DNA of 64,000 bases from Lunularia cruciata. Taxonomy: Eukaryota > Streptophyta > Marchantiopsida > Lunulariales > Lunulariaceae. Under the pieces are notes generated by a model that saw nothing but the letters and a program-made list of their open reading frames with translations, had not been told where the DNA came from and did no database searches. Shown piece by piece: positions 35,770-46,816 of the stretch; within the stretch, counting starts at the first letter, position 1, and each line of letters starts with the position of its first letter. The position numbers and the translations under genes are program-made. Location: assembly GCA_948567375.1 (NCBI GenBank), contig OX419761.1, forward strand, positions 48,734,501 through 48,798,500, written 5' to 3'.

Positions 35770-38460
35770 TTGAACTCTTGTCATATCTTTAAACCTCACA
35801 ACAAGCTTCATACTCATAACTATATACTTTTGACCTTATTCTCACATTTCTACCTAGTTTACAAAGACTGCATATGTGTATCAAGATCCATATGCCTTTA
35901 CATCACTGTAAAAGACCAAGACCAAGAAGAGAAACAGGAGAATGGAAGATCACATTGAGACACTTGAATGTGTGTAAACTCTAAATGCCTAGCATGAGCT
36001 TCTGCTTTGGTATTATAGATAACATACAAGGGTTTTGAGAAGTTTCTCAAGAAGTTTCCTTGAGCCACTTTCTTAGAGTGCAAGCCAAGTTAACCAAGAA
36101 GCTTCTTAAAAAGCTTCCTTTTAGAAGCTGTCTACTTGGCATGCAAGCTAAACTAGTTGGAAGCTTCTTGAAGCTTCCTTCTAGAAGTTACCTACTTGGG
36201 GTGCAAGTTATGCTAGTCGAGAAGCTTCCCAAGAAGCTTTGTAGATATCTCTAGAATATTCTAGGCTAGTTTAGCTTATTCTCTACTTTTTGAGCCTTAT
36301 AACTATGTTGCTAAACTCCATATTGTTACAATCACCTTGTGTGCTTCACACTCTCCTTATTACTCAAAGCTATTTTAGTAGATGATCAAGGGAGAGATAT
36401 CTCTACTTGGAACTTATTAGCACTCTCCCTTCTTCTCTTTACTTTTCTCAATAGATTGTCTTGAATCTATTGCTGACCTAAAGCTACTTGTTTGTTTGGT
36501 ACATCTTGTTTTGTTTCTCGTTCAAAAGAGACATTTAGTATTTGCTCCCTTTTTTTTTGGAGATATTTTCTTCCATTAACTTTTCATATGATTTTTTTAA
36601 TATCTTTGACACTATTTTTTACCTTATTTTTTCTATACATCAGTTTTCAATGCTTACTCCAAATTTTTATGAGGTGGTTATTATTGGCATTCAAACTACC
36701 TTGGACAACTATCTCAATTGATATCCAAGTTGATATCTTAAATGCCTTCAATACCATCTCTTGTCTAACTTTGTTTAATATAAATCCCCTCCTTAATCTT
36801 ATTTGTGTGCAATTTCTATGACATAGAAATACCCTTGTTACATATCCACCATACTACCACAAGGGAGTTCACATATAACATTTGTCAATGGCACATGCCA
36901 AGAAGATCCTCTCTATTTGTCATAGCTCACTTCATAGCTTTGCATGAGATTATGTCCACTTTTCCATCATATTGCTTTCTATCACTTTTAGATGATACTA
37001 ATATCATGGGCCTTGTGGAGGATGTAGTTCAAGTTATATTTGATTTTACACTCTACTCAAAGACCTTGGGTTTACAAGTCCAAACTCAAAAATGCAAGGC
37101 ATAGAGTCCACAAGTGGTTCTCACTCCTTTGGACTTCCTACTAGAGTTCCAATTCTAATAAGAAGTTTAAAGGGTTTGAGCTTGCCTAGGAGATGATGAT
37201 CTTTGCCGCTAATTTATCTAAGACAATATGCTTGAAGTTACAATTCTTGCTCATTCACTCCTTAGGTTGGAAAACACATAAGTCACTTATCTATTTTGAC
37301 AAGATGTTGTGTCCATAAAGCCTCTTATTTGGTACGTATTTTTTGATTTACCTAAACTCTACCCCTTCTACATACATTTGAAAGTACCATATGCCATACT
37401 TTCTCTACTTTATTACAGGAATGCATACTCCCATAGTTATAAAATGAGTGATGTAGGCTATCAATATCTCGTCATATAGGAGGATGTGGTCCCATATTGC
37501 AAGAGGTTATTGCACTACTAACTTATTTAGGAGCATGGGATCTAGTGGCACTCCTATTAGTACACAATGGTCACTCATTCCTACTGGCACCTGTCAAAGC
37601 AATTGATCCAAGTACTTACAATTTCTAGTTATCTCTTTGTTTGGCTAGGGATCTATTACCAAGCTCAACATGCACAAAACTCATTGCATTTATTGATTTT
37701 GTATCATTAAATTTTAGGAAGATTCAAGCAGATCTTAGTGAGCATATGCACATTCATACCCTTACCATTATCCTTACTACTGTTCCTTTACTTCACATAG
37801 ATAGTATTCTTTCTTGTGGAGAGAAAGGCTTTAGAGCTTGGATTCATGCTTCTCCTTTGGTTGTGGAATTTCATTTTACATTTTAGGAGTTTACTATGGC
37901 ACTTTACTTGGATTTAGGTTGACATATCCAACACTTCTAGGACTACCAAACTAATGAGCTTGTGGATCTCTATATGACACACATGGCATATTTTACAATG
38001 TGTTGTAAGCGGAGAGCACACTAGTGTTCATGATGCTATCCAAGATACAATGGTAAAGATCTTATGATACATAGTCATAGGTATAGATTGAGAGGTGGTT
38101 GGATCTACTTGGATCACCTCCTTGGTGTGTGAGAGTGAATATAGTCACGTTCAATGACAAATGACGTACCTTGTTTGATGTGGTGGTTGCAAACCTCTTA
38201 CAAGCAACGTCATTGAATTCAAGTGAGATATCGACACTAGAGGAGGGAGTGTCATTACACACCATGATTACCCTCTATTACCTTTGTACATTTAAATATA
38301 GAGATTTTTGTGCATCTTCATCATCAATTGTATCAAATCCTTCTATAAGTAGCACCAAGTTCACTATAGACAAAAGGAGCCTAGTCTATCTCTCCAACCA
38401 TGCTCATTTCATGGTTTATATAAAGAATCTCTATCACTTTATAGCACTCTCAAGCATTGA
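35770..38460 (+). mobile_element. Decayed LINE copy B, interrupted by a solo LTR
   Basis: Aligns with copy A over most of its length. RT pieces read DILNAFNTISC (about 36.73 kb), FVIAHFIALHEIMSTFPS and LLDDTNIMG (catalytic DD, about 36.99 kb). A SCGEKGFRAWIHASP block at about 37.81 kb corresponds to SGKGAGSWILAQP in copy C, and DVVVANL at about 38.18 kb to DVVVTDP of the nuclease-like core. The solo LTR at 35907-36330 splits its 5' part. Confidence 0.75.
35907..36330 (-). mobile_element. Solo LTR of the E1/E2 family, minus strand, inside LINE B
   Basis: Reads as the reverse complement of the E2 LTR, with ends TGTAAAAGACC and ATTGTTACA on the plus strand and exact ATCAC duplications (35902-35906 and 36331-36335). 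A perfect four-unit GAAnnTTC array lies at 36160-36177. Its TATA region has decayed. Confidence 0.93.
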
Positions 38461-39978
38461 GTGTCATAGATGAGCAATGGTAGAAGAAGCACACATCATA
38501 TTTAGGACCTTCTCCCATTACCAAATATACCATTACAATATCTATATCACACTGAATCAACAATAGATTACTTTGCTTCTCTTCCCTTCCCTTCTTTCCT
38601 TTGGTGTGTGGTTGGGTCCTTGTTTTTGCATGTGATTTTAGCACTTTTTCTTTGAGCCTTGTGCTTATTATCCCTTTTACAGTTCCTAGTGCCTTGTATT
38701 TCTTTTTCCAATTCAAGTATACTTGGCCTTTGGGCTTGTTTCTACAAAAAAAGGAAAAGAGATAGAGAAAAGAGAAAAGAAATAGATAAATATTTAAATA
38801 TTTTTAAATATAAAATATAAAATTCTTCATTTCTCCCATCAAAGGTAATAATATAGAGTATAATTGCAATGGATTTCAAAATGAGCAGAGAGAAGTGTAA
38901 TATTTAGCTGATAGGAAGGAACGGTCAAAATTGGTCCGAGTGCTTTTAGTGAAGAATCCTATGTTTTCCTAGGTATGTGCTCAGTAGACTTGGGTATATC
39001 TCGGCTAATGGCTTGCAAGCTCACTAAATATTGTAGTTGGCTAGCCACCAAATTAGCCGACTAGCGCTGTTTGACCAGATAATCTAGGTTATATTTTTAA
39101 GGTTAATTCAGGTCATACTATTAGGTAGAATACAAGAAAAATCGAGATTGAAACAATATGCAATAGGGAAACGGTAAACCCACCTCAAGTTTTCTGCTTA
39201 TTCACCTCATTCCTCTTATCCAGTATTAGTAATCAATTCACGACCTGTATTTCCACGACCTGGTTTGTCCACGTGCGACTCCTTTCACAGCTCCAAATAT
39301 TATACGCAGGCTTCTACGCTTGGCATTAGCATTCGTTCTCACCTGCGGTAGCCGGTAAATTCTGGGAATGTTGCATTTCATTACAAGGTTGAACACGAGT
39401 GTCGCAAAGGGTGACGAGTATAATTCTGCTGAGGTGGGTATACCGTTTCTCTATGCAATATGCGAAATCGTTATTGAGTGATGATACGTTCTGAACACGA
39501 AATCTCACTGGTAGCAAGAACAAAAGCAAAGAGACCATTCTCTGGCAATAAGCTTGCGTACATGTGAATTGCTCATCTTTTTCCTCTGCGGTAACAGGAA
39601 TAAAAGCAAAGAAACCATTCTCAAGGCGATAAGTTTGCGTACATGTGGATTACTTACTTCTATGTCTGCTGAGAATTGTCTAACACTAAATTGTCTCAAG
39701 CTTTAATTTTACTTGTAGTGTGTAATAGGTGGAAATAGTTCTCAAGCGATGAGTTTTGAATACGAAGGTTTGATAGTAACAAGAATAAAGGCATACTGTG
39801 TACGAAAGTGTAACACAATAAAACATTGGACACCCAAGTTGATGGTTGCTCGAAGACAACAAATGAAGCTGGGGACTTGCAGCCAAGTCTGTTCGTGTGC
39901 ACAGTTCCCCTTGCCTTGACACATCATAATATAAACGAGAAGCATTGAACCTGTTATGGCTCACCTCATTTCAATCAC
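38461..39978. other. Spacer with short repeats, no supported gene
   Basis: Contains the tail of LINE B, an A-rich patch at 38.74-38.83 kb and the roughly 80-bp repeats at 39.5-39.66 kb. Open frames at 39326-39964 on the minus strand arise from the repeats and show no family match. Confidence 0.5.
39513..39665. repeat. Two tandem units of about 80 bp
   Basis: Both units begin with a TAnCAnGAAnAAAAGCAAAG sequence and continue to TTGCGTACATGTG(A/G)ATT. A weaker related segment follows near 39.73 kb. Confidence 0.75.
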
Positions 39979-40300
39979 AATTCTAATTCAATGAAGAAAA
40001 TTAATGCAGTAAGCGATTAACACTAACAAGACTTACTCACTGAACAATTGCAAGCTCTCTCTCCTATGTACATCTCATATATCATAATTCTAATTTAATG
40101 AAGAAAATTAAGTGCAGTAAGCAATTAACACTAACAACACTTAAGTGCTTAATAGTTGCAAGCTCTCTCTTCTATGCACATCTCATATATCATTATTCTA
40201 AATCAATGAAGAAAATTAATTACAGTAAGCAATTAACACTAACAACACTTCAGCACTTAACAATTGCAAACACTCTCTCTTATACACATCTCATAGATAA
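39979..40300. repeat. Three tandem units of 107-108 bp
   Basis: Units start at 39979, 40086 and about 40194 with AATTCTAA(T/A)T and contain AATGAAGAAAATTAA and CAATTAACACTAAC. They end next to the 3' end of LINE piece C. Confidence 0.88.
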
Positions 40301-40302
40301 AG

Positions 40303-41354
40303 GCAACCGCATAGGAAAAATGAAGGATGGGAAGACCCCATCAAGCCGTACAAGGGAGAGACAAAAAAGGTAACATGGAGCTAAGCCCCAATAGAGTCTG
40401 TATGAGAAATCTGCCCTACCGCACCTAAGATATCCGAGCTATGCAAGTCGTACGGTCTACACATAACTGGAGTATCCGAAGAAACATCACCTAATGTGAT
40501 TGCTCTCCTATGGATTGCACCAGCCACTGCCTTCTGTAGAGCAATGGACACACGCTGTCTAAAGTAAGCTACAAAGTATGAGAGTGAGAGTGGTACCCCC
40601 TGACGCCTAACATGATAAGCTCTCGCGCACTCCCTGACAAATGTGTCAAATTCCGTGTCCATCGCTCCATATAACTCCAAGGCTAGAGGAACAAAGAGGT
40701 GACCTCGCTGCATGCCCCTATACTTGGAGACCTTGCGACCTGCTGCTGCACTCGCCGCCCATCCAGGGGGATGGGTAATCACTCCCTCCGAAACTGTATC
40801 CCGCGTAGGGTCCGTGACCACGACATCCGCTACTGTCACCTGATCATCTCGGACCAAGTATAAGTCTGCCCTGACCCGTGTCGTCTGCAACGCATACGAA
40901 CGCTCCCTCCAAGCTAAATAATATCCACTCTCTTGTGCCATAGCAAACACTATGTCTCTAATGGCATCATGTGTAGCTATCCTCTGTCCTCCAGAAGGAC
41001 ATCGTGTCATGTGGACCCCGTTGCATCTAGTGTAGAACCACACTCACAAGTGAGTAGTGAAGATGCAGATGGGTGGACCAAACCTAGGCAAAACCTCATC
41101 GCTGTAGAGAAAGTAGTCGGTGCGAGTCGGAAAGCCCTAATGCATGGTTGAGCTAGGATCCACGAGCCTGCACCCTTGCCGGAGCAAGAGCGTAGACATG
41201 CTCTAGTAACCTGAGGAATGGACAAGTCAACTAAGAGAGAATGTAGCGTGTGCTCACACAGTCGCTCCATCAAAGAAGACTGTAGACCTCTTGTCCAATC
41301 TGACAATAGTGAAGCAAGCGATGTGCATATATGTAACAAAATTCTGATGTTCAC
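40303..41354 (-). pseudogene. LINE 3' part, copy C: zinc motif and C-terminal nuclease-like domain
   Basis: 41007-41354 encodes the post-RT region (FCLGLVHPSASSLLTCECGS). 40381-41043 encodes 220 codons with GVHMTRCPSGGQRIATHDAIRD, RADLYLV and VADVVVTDP. Together they make a CxCG...GxHxxxC motif followed by a PD-(D/E)xK-like core, as found C-terminal to RT in some non-LTR elements. The two frames overlap, and one missing G in the GGGG run near 41017-41020 explains the break. The RT itself is absent, so the copy is 5' truncated, as is usual for LINEs. A 3' UTR hairpin lies at about 40330. The family name is uncertain. Confidence 0.7.
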
Positions 41355-41880
41355 TTACGAGAGCCGTATGCAAGCTTGTTTGCAAGCTCGTATATGTGAA
41401 CCTGTACACTAACACCTAAACCTGTATTAACCCGGAACATTTAACCATGAGTCTGTCCAGTTATCCCGGCTCTCAAATTATGTGAACAAGCTAGCCATTT
41501 GTTTTAGTTAGCTGGCTAAGCCATTTTTAGCCGGCTATTTGCCAGGTCTAGTGTTTAGATAGTCACATGCCTGCATGCATGCATGTTTAGACAGTTGTTC
41601 ACCCTGATCGTAACGTACCTGTCACGGGCTTCGCTTGTACGACGTGTCAGAGTAGTAGTCCTGGACAAAGTTTCAGGCCAGAGGAAGGGCGTCGGTAAGC
41701 AGTTTCGGAGGAATCTGGTAGACGGGGATGCGTGATAGGATGGCCGGGGGTGAATACCAAAAGACGACTGTGGAGTCCCGGACAATTAAGATCCTCATGT
41801 TTCTCGAGGTCGCAGTAAGCAAATCCACTGCGAGTACGAGCATCTGCAGGCAACGGCATGTCGATGCCTGACCTCCAGAC

Positions 41881-41985
41881 TACTGGGGTTTAGCTTCATT
41901 GTACCTCATACGTTTTATCCTTGTGCGACTTGGTGGGTCTTCCCATCCTTCTTGTTATCCTACGCGGTCGCCTTTCTCAACTCCA
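41881..41985 (+). mobile_element. LINE 3' end, copy D
   Basis: Matches the 3' end of copy C in inverted orientation, from a TGGGGTTTAGCTTC-like segment through GGGTCTTCCCATCC to CGGTCGCCTTT. Little or no intact coding sequence precedes it. C and D lie back to back, their 3' ends facing outward. Confidence 0.65.
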
Positions 41986-41989
41986 GATT

Positions 41990-42894
41990 TTCTATTTAAT
42001 TTCAGGATACTGTTTCAATAAGGGCTAGCGTATTAATGACGCAGTTACGGGAATGCAATTTGAAGCAACTGGTGATTACTGAGTTGCTTGGTTTGGAGAG
42101 AAGAAGAAAGTTAATTGTGGATGTTACAGTCAACTGAGGAGAGATCGAGTGATTGCACTGATGGAGGATTGATCATTCGGAGAGCGGACTTTTGGATTCC
42201 ATTTTGTGTACAACGAGGTTTGTATGACGCCCTTTGATGTCATGGAGATTGCCTTCCATTAGAACGTTGAAATTGGTACTTTGGGAGCTTGAAGAGTCAG
42301 AACTGGTATAATAGCAGCAGCTGCATTTGGCCGCAGTGCCAGCGCAGGCCTGTTGTGTTGTTTAATTGCTTGCAGTTCCGGATTCTGTAGTTTAATGACT
42401 GTCTGTTGCATTTTGATAATTCTGCGCATGTTAAGGAGAAAAAAATGTTATTACATTGCTCTGAGCGAAGAGGTCATAAATTGGACGAGTTTTGCTATTT
42501 GGTATTTCTTAGTTTGTAAAGTTGGCCGAGAAGTAAGCACTGTTAAATTGCTAGGAGTGTTAAGGTCAGAAATTGGACGCGTTTCAAACAAACGTTTTTC
42601 CGTACGTGTATAATTCTGGATCTTCCATGGTAGAATGATGAGAATATCGTCCTTCTCGACAAATTCGCACGCCTGGATACGCTCCTCTGCGCTCCATAGG
42701 ACAATCTGTTGTCAAAAATTTCTGCGCTTTTGGTTATATACAGATGTACAGATTCTCTGGTCACTGTTGTATATTGAGTAGACTCAAAAAACCCTCGGGA
42801 GCTTGAGCATACCAGCTCCCGAGGTTTCTCTTTTAGTTGATGGCCATCTTCCCCCCATTGTTTTAGAACTGACATAGTTGTGAGCATCGTGGTG
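41990..42894. other. Unassigned segment upstream of the tandem duplication
   Basis: No supported gene. It contains two near copies of AAATTGGACG (about 42.48 and 42.57 kb) and one perfect hairpin at 42793-42824. Confidence 0.5.
42793..42824. repeat. Snap-back hairpin, 11-bp arms
   Basis: CCTCGGGAGCT and its exact reverse complement are separated by 10 bases. Confidence 0.85.
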
Positions 42895-43442
42895 TGAATT
42901 TTGCAACCTTGCTGTAGATAATGTTCTGTCTCCCCATTTTCGACCTGATAACTATGACGGGGTACGGTCCAATTTTAGTGTCATAGTCATTTGAAGTATC
43001 CATAATTTGCCAACTGTTAAGCCTGGGTTCGGGTTTGGGCTACAGATGAATGCAACACCTCTGCAATATCAGTGTCTCGTGGACTTCAGGCTTAAATTTT
43101 AAATTTGCGGTCCATTCGTGACCTCCAGTTAGCGACATTGAAGAGCTGGTCAAATTGTGGAGCTCCAAAACAGAACAGATTCCACCATTGAGAAGTGTAC
43201 CTGCATATACGTTTATATAGATGTTCCAGTTATGTTAATGGCAAGATCCTGGTCCCTGGTCTTACTAGTGGTTTTACATCTTCTTCTTTATACCTGAGAT
43301 CCCACGTCTTTCTTGTTCAACTCATGTGCGTGCTTGGTCTGTGACGAGCTACTTTTAGAGTAAACGGGAGATAGTAGTTGTAGTTGTCATTCCTGTAGCT
43401 GGACCTCCTATGACGATTTAGGAGGAGTGGATTCTTGATACT

Positions 43443-43478
43443 CTGTTGATTGTACTCAGCACCGAGTACAATCAACAG
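43443..43478. repeat. Perfect hairpin, 15-bp arms, unit 1
   Basis: CTGTTGATTGTACTC, a 6-base loop, then its exact reverse complement. In unit 2 the corresponding arms no longer match perfectly. Confidence 0.92.
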
Positions 43479-44095
43479 TAAAATCACCGACTACAACCAA
43501 CCGGTTTTATGCCATTAGTAACTACTCTAAAGGTTTTGTGAGTTCTTCCGAGTGAATTGACAGAGTACGTCAATTTCGCGCCCTTATTCTGTCTTTTGGA
43601 CCCTTGAATTTTGCAACCTTGCTGTACATTGTGTTCTGTCTATCCATTTTCGACATGATAACTTTGACGGGGTGCGGTCCAATTTTGATGTCATACTCAT
43701 TTGATGTATCCATAATTTGCCAACTGTGAAGTCTGGATGCGGGTTCGGGCCGCAGTTGAGTGTAATACCCCTGCAATGTCAGTGTCTCTTGGACTTCAGG
43801 CTTGAACTTTAAATTTGCGGTCCACTAGTGACCTCCATCTAGCGACATTGAAGAGCTGGTCAAATTGTGGAGCTCTAAAACAGAACAGATTCCCCTACTG
43901 TGAGAGACGCGTACGTGCATATACGTTTATGTAGATGTTCCAGTCATGTTAATGGCAAGTTCCTGGTCCCTGGTCTTACTAGCGGTTTTACATCTTCTGC
44001 TTTATACCTGAGATCCCAGGTCTTCCTTGTTCAACTCATGTACGTGCTTGATCTGTGACGAGCTGCTTTTAGAGTTAACGGGAGATAGTAGTTGT

Positions 44096-44127
44096 AGTTG
44101 TCATTCCCGTAGACGGGAATGACAACT
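44096..44127. repeat. Perfect hairpin, 15-bp arms, unit 2 only
   Basis: AGTTGTCATTCCCGT, AG, then its exact reverse complement. Unit 1 has the left arm but lacks the 13-base inverted segment. Confidence 0.93.
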
Positions 44128-44845
44128 GGACCTCCGTTGGCGACTTTAGGAGGAGTGGATTCTTGATACTCTCTGTTGATTGTGCTCAGCAGCGAGTACA
44201 ATCACCGAGAACAATCAATCGTGTTATGCCATTAGGATCCAACGGTTTTGTTTGTTCTTCGAACGGATTGACACAGTACGCCAATTTTTGCGCCTTGTGT
44301 CTGTCTTTTGGAGCCGGAACGAAATCGATCAACGCGCGAGTGCGGCGCTTTGTCGAGAACGAAGGATGTGACGCATACCGGGAAAGCCCAATCAGAATAG
44401 GATGGGGCCCACTTTTCGAACTTTTATGAGAAGAAAATGCCTGGAGTTCGCACCTGCGCCTGAAATTACCGTAGCAGACATAAAGAATGAGTTTATGGAA
44501 AGCCATCTGAAATCTGCTGGCGCTACACTATGGGAGATGCAGCGGAACTTTGCATCCTCTTTGCCAAAGAGCAAACATCTCAAGCTTTCCGTGTAGGTCA
44601 GATCCGGTCGTTCCGTATACTGAAAATGAGCACTTCCTGTTCAGATCGCTTGCTGGGATAGGAAATAAGATGTAATGAGGGACAGTAGTAGTTAATTCGG
44701 GTAAGAGGGATGCAGAAGTGAAGGAGTAAGCCTTCAGTGGTGGATGGTTAAAGTGTTGTCGGAACCACCAGACACGGCCAGAAAGTGTAAACAACTCAGA
44801 TAACACTTCAGGGACATACAGATTTTTACCTGTGCCAGGGTTTTC

Positions 44846-44886
44846 ACGTGAGGTCACAGTAGACTGTCACTACTGTGACCTCACGT
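44846..44886. repeat. Perfect hairpin, 17-bp arms
   Basis: ACGTGAGGTCACAGTAG, a 7-base loop and the exact reverse complement. Confidence 0.93.
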
Positions 44887-45108
44887 TCTGTCACAAGAAG
44901 GAATTGCTGATGGCCAAACCTGAATTATTTTCATTAAACAGGTCCACGCGAGATGGGATGTTGACAACAGAGGCCCTCTTCAAGGCTTCAAGGTTTTGGC
45001 GGATTTTACTTGAACCTGGGCCCATTATGAGAGCTTTGGGGATGTTATGCCATTTCATTAGGTTATAAAATGAATTTGAAAGCATCTGAAGGATTTCTGC
45101 GGCAACAT

Positions 45109-45127
45109 TGGGGCACATTGTGCCCCA
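45109..45127. repeat. Near-perfect palindrome, 9-bp arms
   Basis: TGGGGCACA and TGTGCCCCA are separated by a single T. Confidence 0.85.
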
Positions 45128-45854
45128 TTGCGCTCCATCGGAAGTGAAGTAAATTAGTCACAATTGGTCGCCTAGCTGCAATCGGGACATTGTTTACAGG
45201 AAGTACAGTGAGTGTGATGGCCGGTGGGTGATTGAGAAGGATCATACCCAGTTTGAGTTTGTGGGACACGCTAGCACAATATGGCAAGTTTCACAGTGGC
45301 AGGATTTGTCGAGTCCTGCGGAACGGCAATCAGAGTAGATAATGGGCTGTTGGCAAGACTGTTGACAGCCTATACTTGTTACGGTCAATCAAGGACCTCT
45401 ATGAGGTTAGGGGTGAGAATTTCAATCCACTTGGATTTTTTTCAACCAGTCCGTCAACAACTACAATGTTGTAAACTCCAGTGTGTTTGGGTGGCTGCAG
45501 AATTCTCTTGACTGTTGATGTCAGAGTCCCTAGCAGAGCTTGGGATGTACCGGAAATAGGATCGCTACACAGTTCTGAGAAGGGGCCATATTCAGATGAA
45601 AATTCTAGAAGAGTTATTCTTCTTTGTTCTGCTGGTGTTTCGATCGAATTTTGTTTGGACAAATTTTACCCTGTAGTCTGCGATAAGGAAATGTAACTGT
45701 GTGGAGGTATGGATCTCTCAAATGTCAAAACAACTGCAAACCATAGGGGCCCACAACTATCTGACCGTCTTGTGGCGACCCGAGTACAGTTGATTTTAAG
45801 CAGTCCAGATTCTGCTCTGGCATCAGCAGTTTCCTGGACTTGGGGATCTGGTTC

Positions 45855-45902
45855 AACTGGGTGACTGAGGTGGCAGGGCTCTGCCACCTCAGTCAGCCAG
45901 TT
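45855..45902. repeat. Long hairpin, 22-bp arms with one mismatch
   Basis: The inner 15-bp arms (TGACTGAGGTGGCAG and reverse complement) surround a GGCT loop. Beyond a single G-G mismatch, AACTGG and CCAGTT pair again. This is the longest stem in the window. Confidence 0.94.
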
Positions 45903-46265
45903 ACAAAAGAGCTTTAGAAGAGATACTATTTGTTACTTTCGACTTCTTTCCTCTCCTCGTTGAGCCAGCGGGATCGTGTTCGCGATAGCTGGGCTGCTCA
46001 TAATTTTTAAGGCATGCAGTTGACACCTGAATTGCCCTACAGCATATGTTGAACCTTCCCTGCGATGGATGGATAACGTATTCTGTGAAGTCTCAAAAGT
46101 TTGGATCGTGCAGCTAGTGCGTAAACATGACATGCCAGTCAGAAAACTAGAGCAGATGTTTCCGAGTTTGATGGGCTTTGAATCTTCCGGATGAATCAGC
46201 TGCATAGTATCGTGTAGAAACTCATTGTTTCTTCGAGTTTCCAGACCCATATAGCTGGATCTTCT

Positions 46266-46304
46266 AGTGCATTTCTGGTAGCTCAAGAGCTCCAGAAGTG
46301 CACT
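46266..46304. repeat. Hairpin, about 18-bp arms with one mismatch and one bulge
   Basis: AGTGCATTTCTGG pairs with CCAGAAGTGCACT, and inside it GCTC pairs with GAGC around AA. Confidence 0.8.
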
Positions 46305-46816
46305 GTTCAAAATCTTGATTTCCAACTCGCTGACTCTTCATGGATTCCTGATCTTCTTTTTATCTGTTCAAGTAATTGTAGTCGGAGTTGGCAGCATCAC
46401 ACCTTAAATGGCTTCTGTACTGGTTTCTGGCTGGGCTGATGTTTGGAATCATGTATGGATGTCATTAGTCGTGCCCTTGATTCGTAAAAGAACCCTGAAG
46501 GTGAGAGAGTCTATTCTCATGACTAAACATCCGCTATTTGATGCAAGGACGTCAACCTATGTTATGGTTACCGGGTTTATTGTTTGTCGACTAACAGTGA
46601 CAGTGCATTTTGTGGTGTGAGCATGGACCGTTCAGGCCCTGCATTATTTAAAGTTGGAGAAACTCAGAGATGAGTAGCGTCTGAGTTGAAAATTTCTGAT
46701 GCAGAGAGTCGGGTAGACTAGTTAAGCTTAATAATCCACCGCCGTGGAGTTGTCTATCATGATGGCGTTTGTCAGTTGCAGTGTGCTAATTGACGTGAAT
46801 ATTGCAGGAGGCTAAA

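Larger units (their letters stand above)
42895..44322. repeat. 720-bp tandem duplication
   Basis: Unit 1 (42895-43614) and unit 2 (43615 to about 44322) both begin TGAATTTTGCAACCTTGCTG and remain alignable to the end. They differ by scattered substitutions and by small insertions that create hairpins. No coding frame is conserved between them. The function is unknown; it lies 2.5 kb upstream of the SOS1 ATG. Confidence 0.88.
44323..46807. other. Segment upstream of SOS1; probable promoter and 5' UTR intron
   Basis: No open frame here has a recognisable product. A strong acceptor (TATTGCAG, ending at 46807) lies ten bases before the SOS1 ATG, so at least one non-coding 5' exon should be in this segment, but I cannot place it or the promoter. 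Four long hairpins fall here (features at 44846, 45109, 45855 and 46266). Confidence 0.5.

Noticed and set aside
39979-40300. CRISPR-like array
   Set aside because: Whole units repeat without constant-repeat/variable-spacer structure, and the DNA is from a plant.
44402-44596. 64-codon frame beyond the tandem duplication
   Set aside because: Balanced composition but no family, no duplicate conservation and no splice context.
46408-46620. 70-codon frame upstream of SOS1
   Set aside because: No homology seen and no frame continuity to the SOS1 start.
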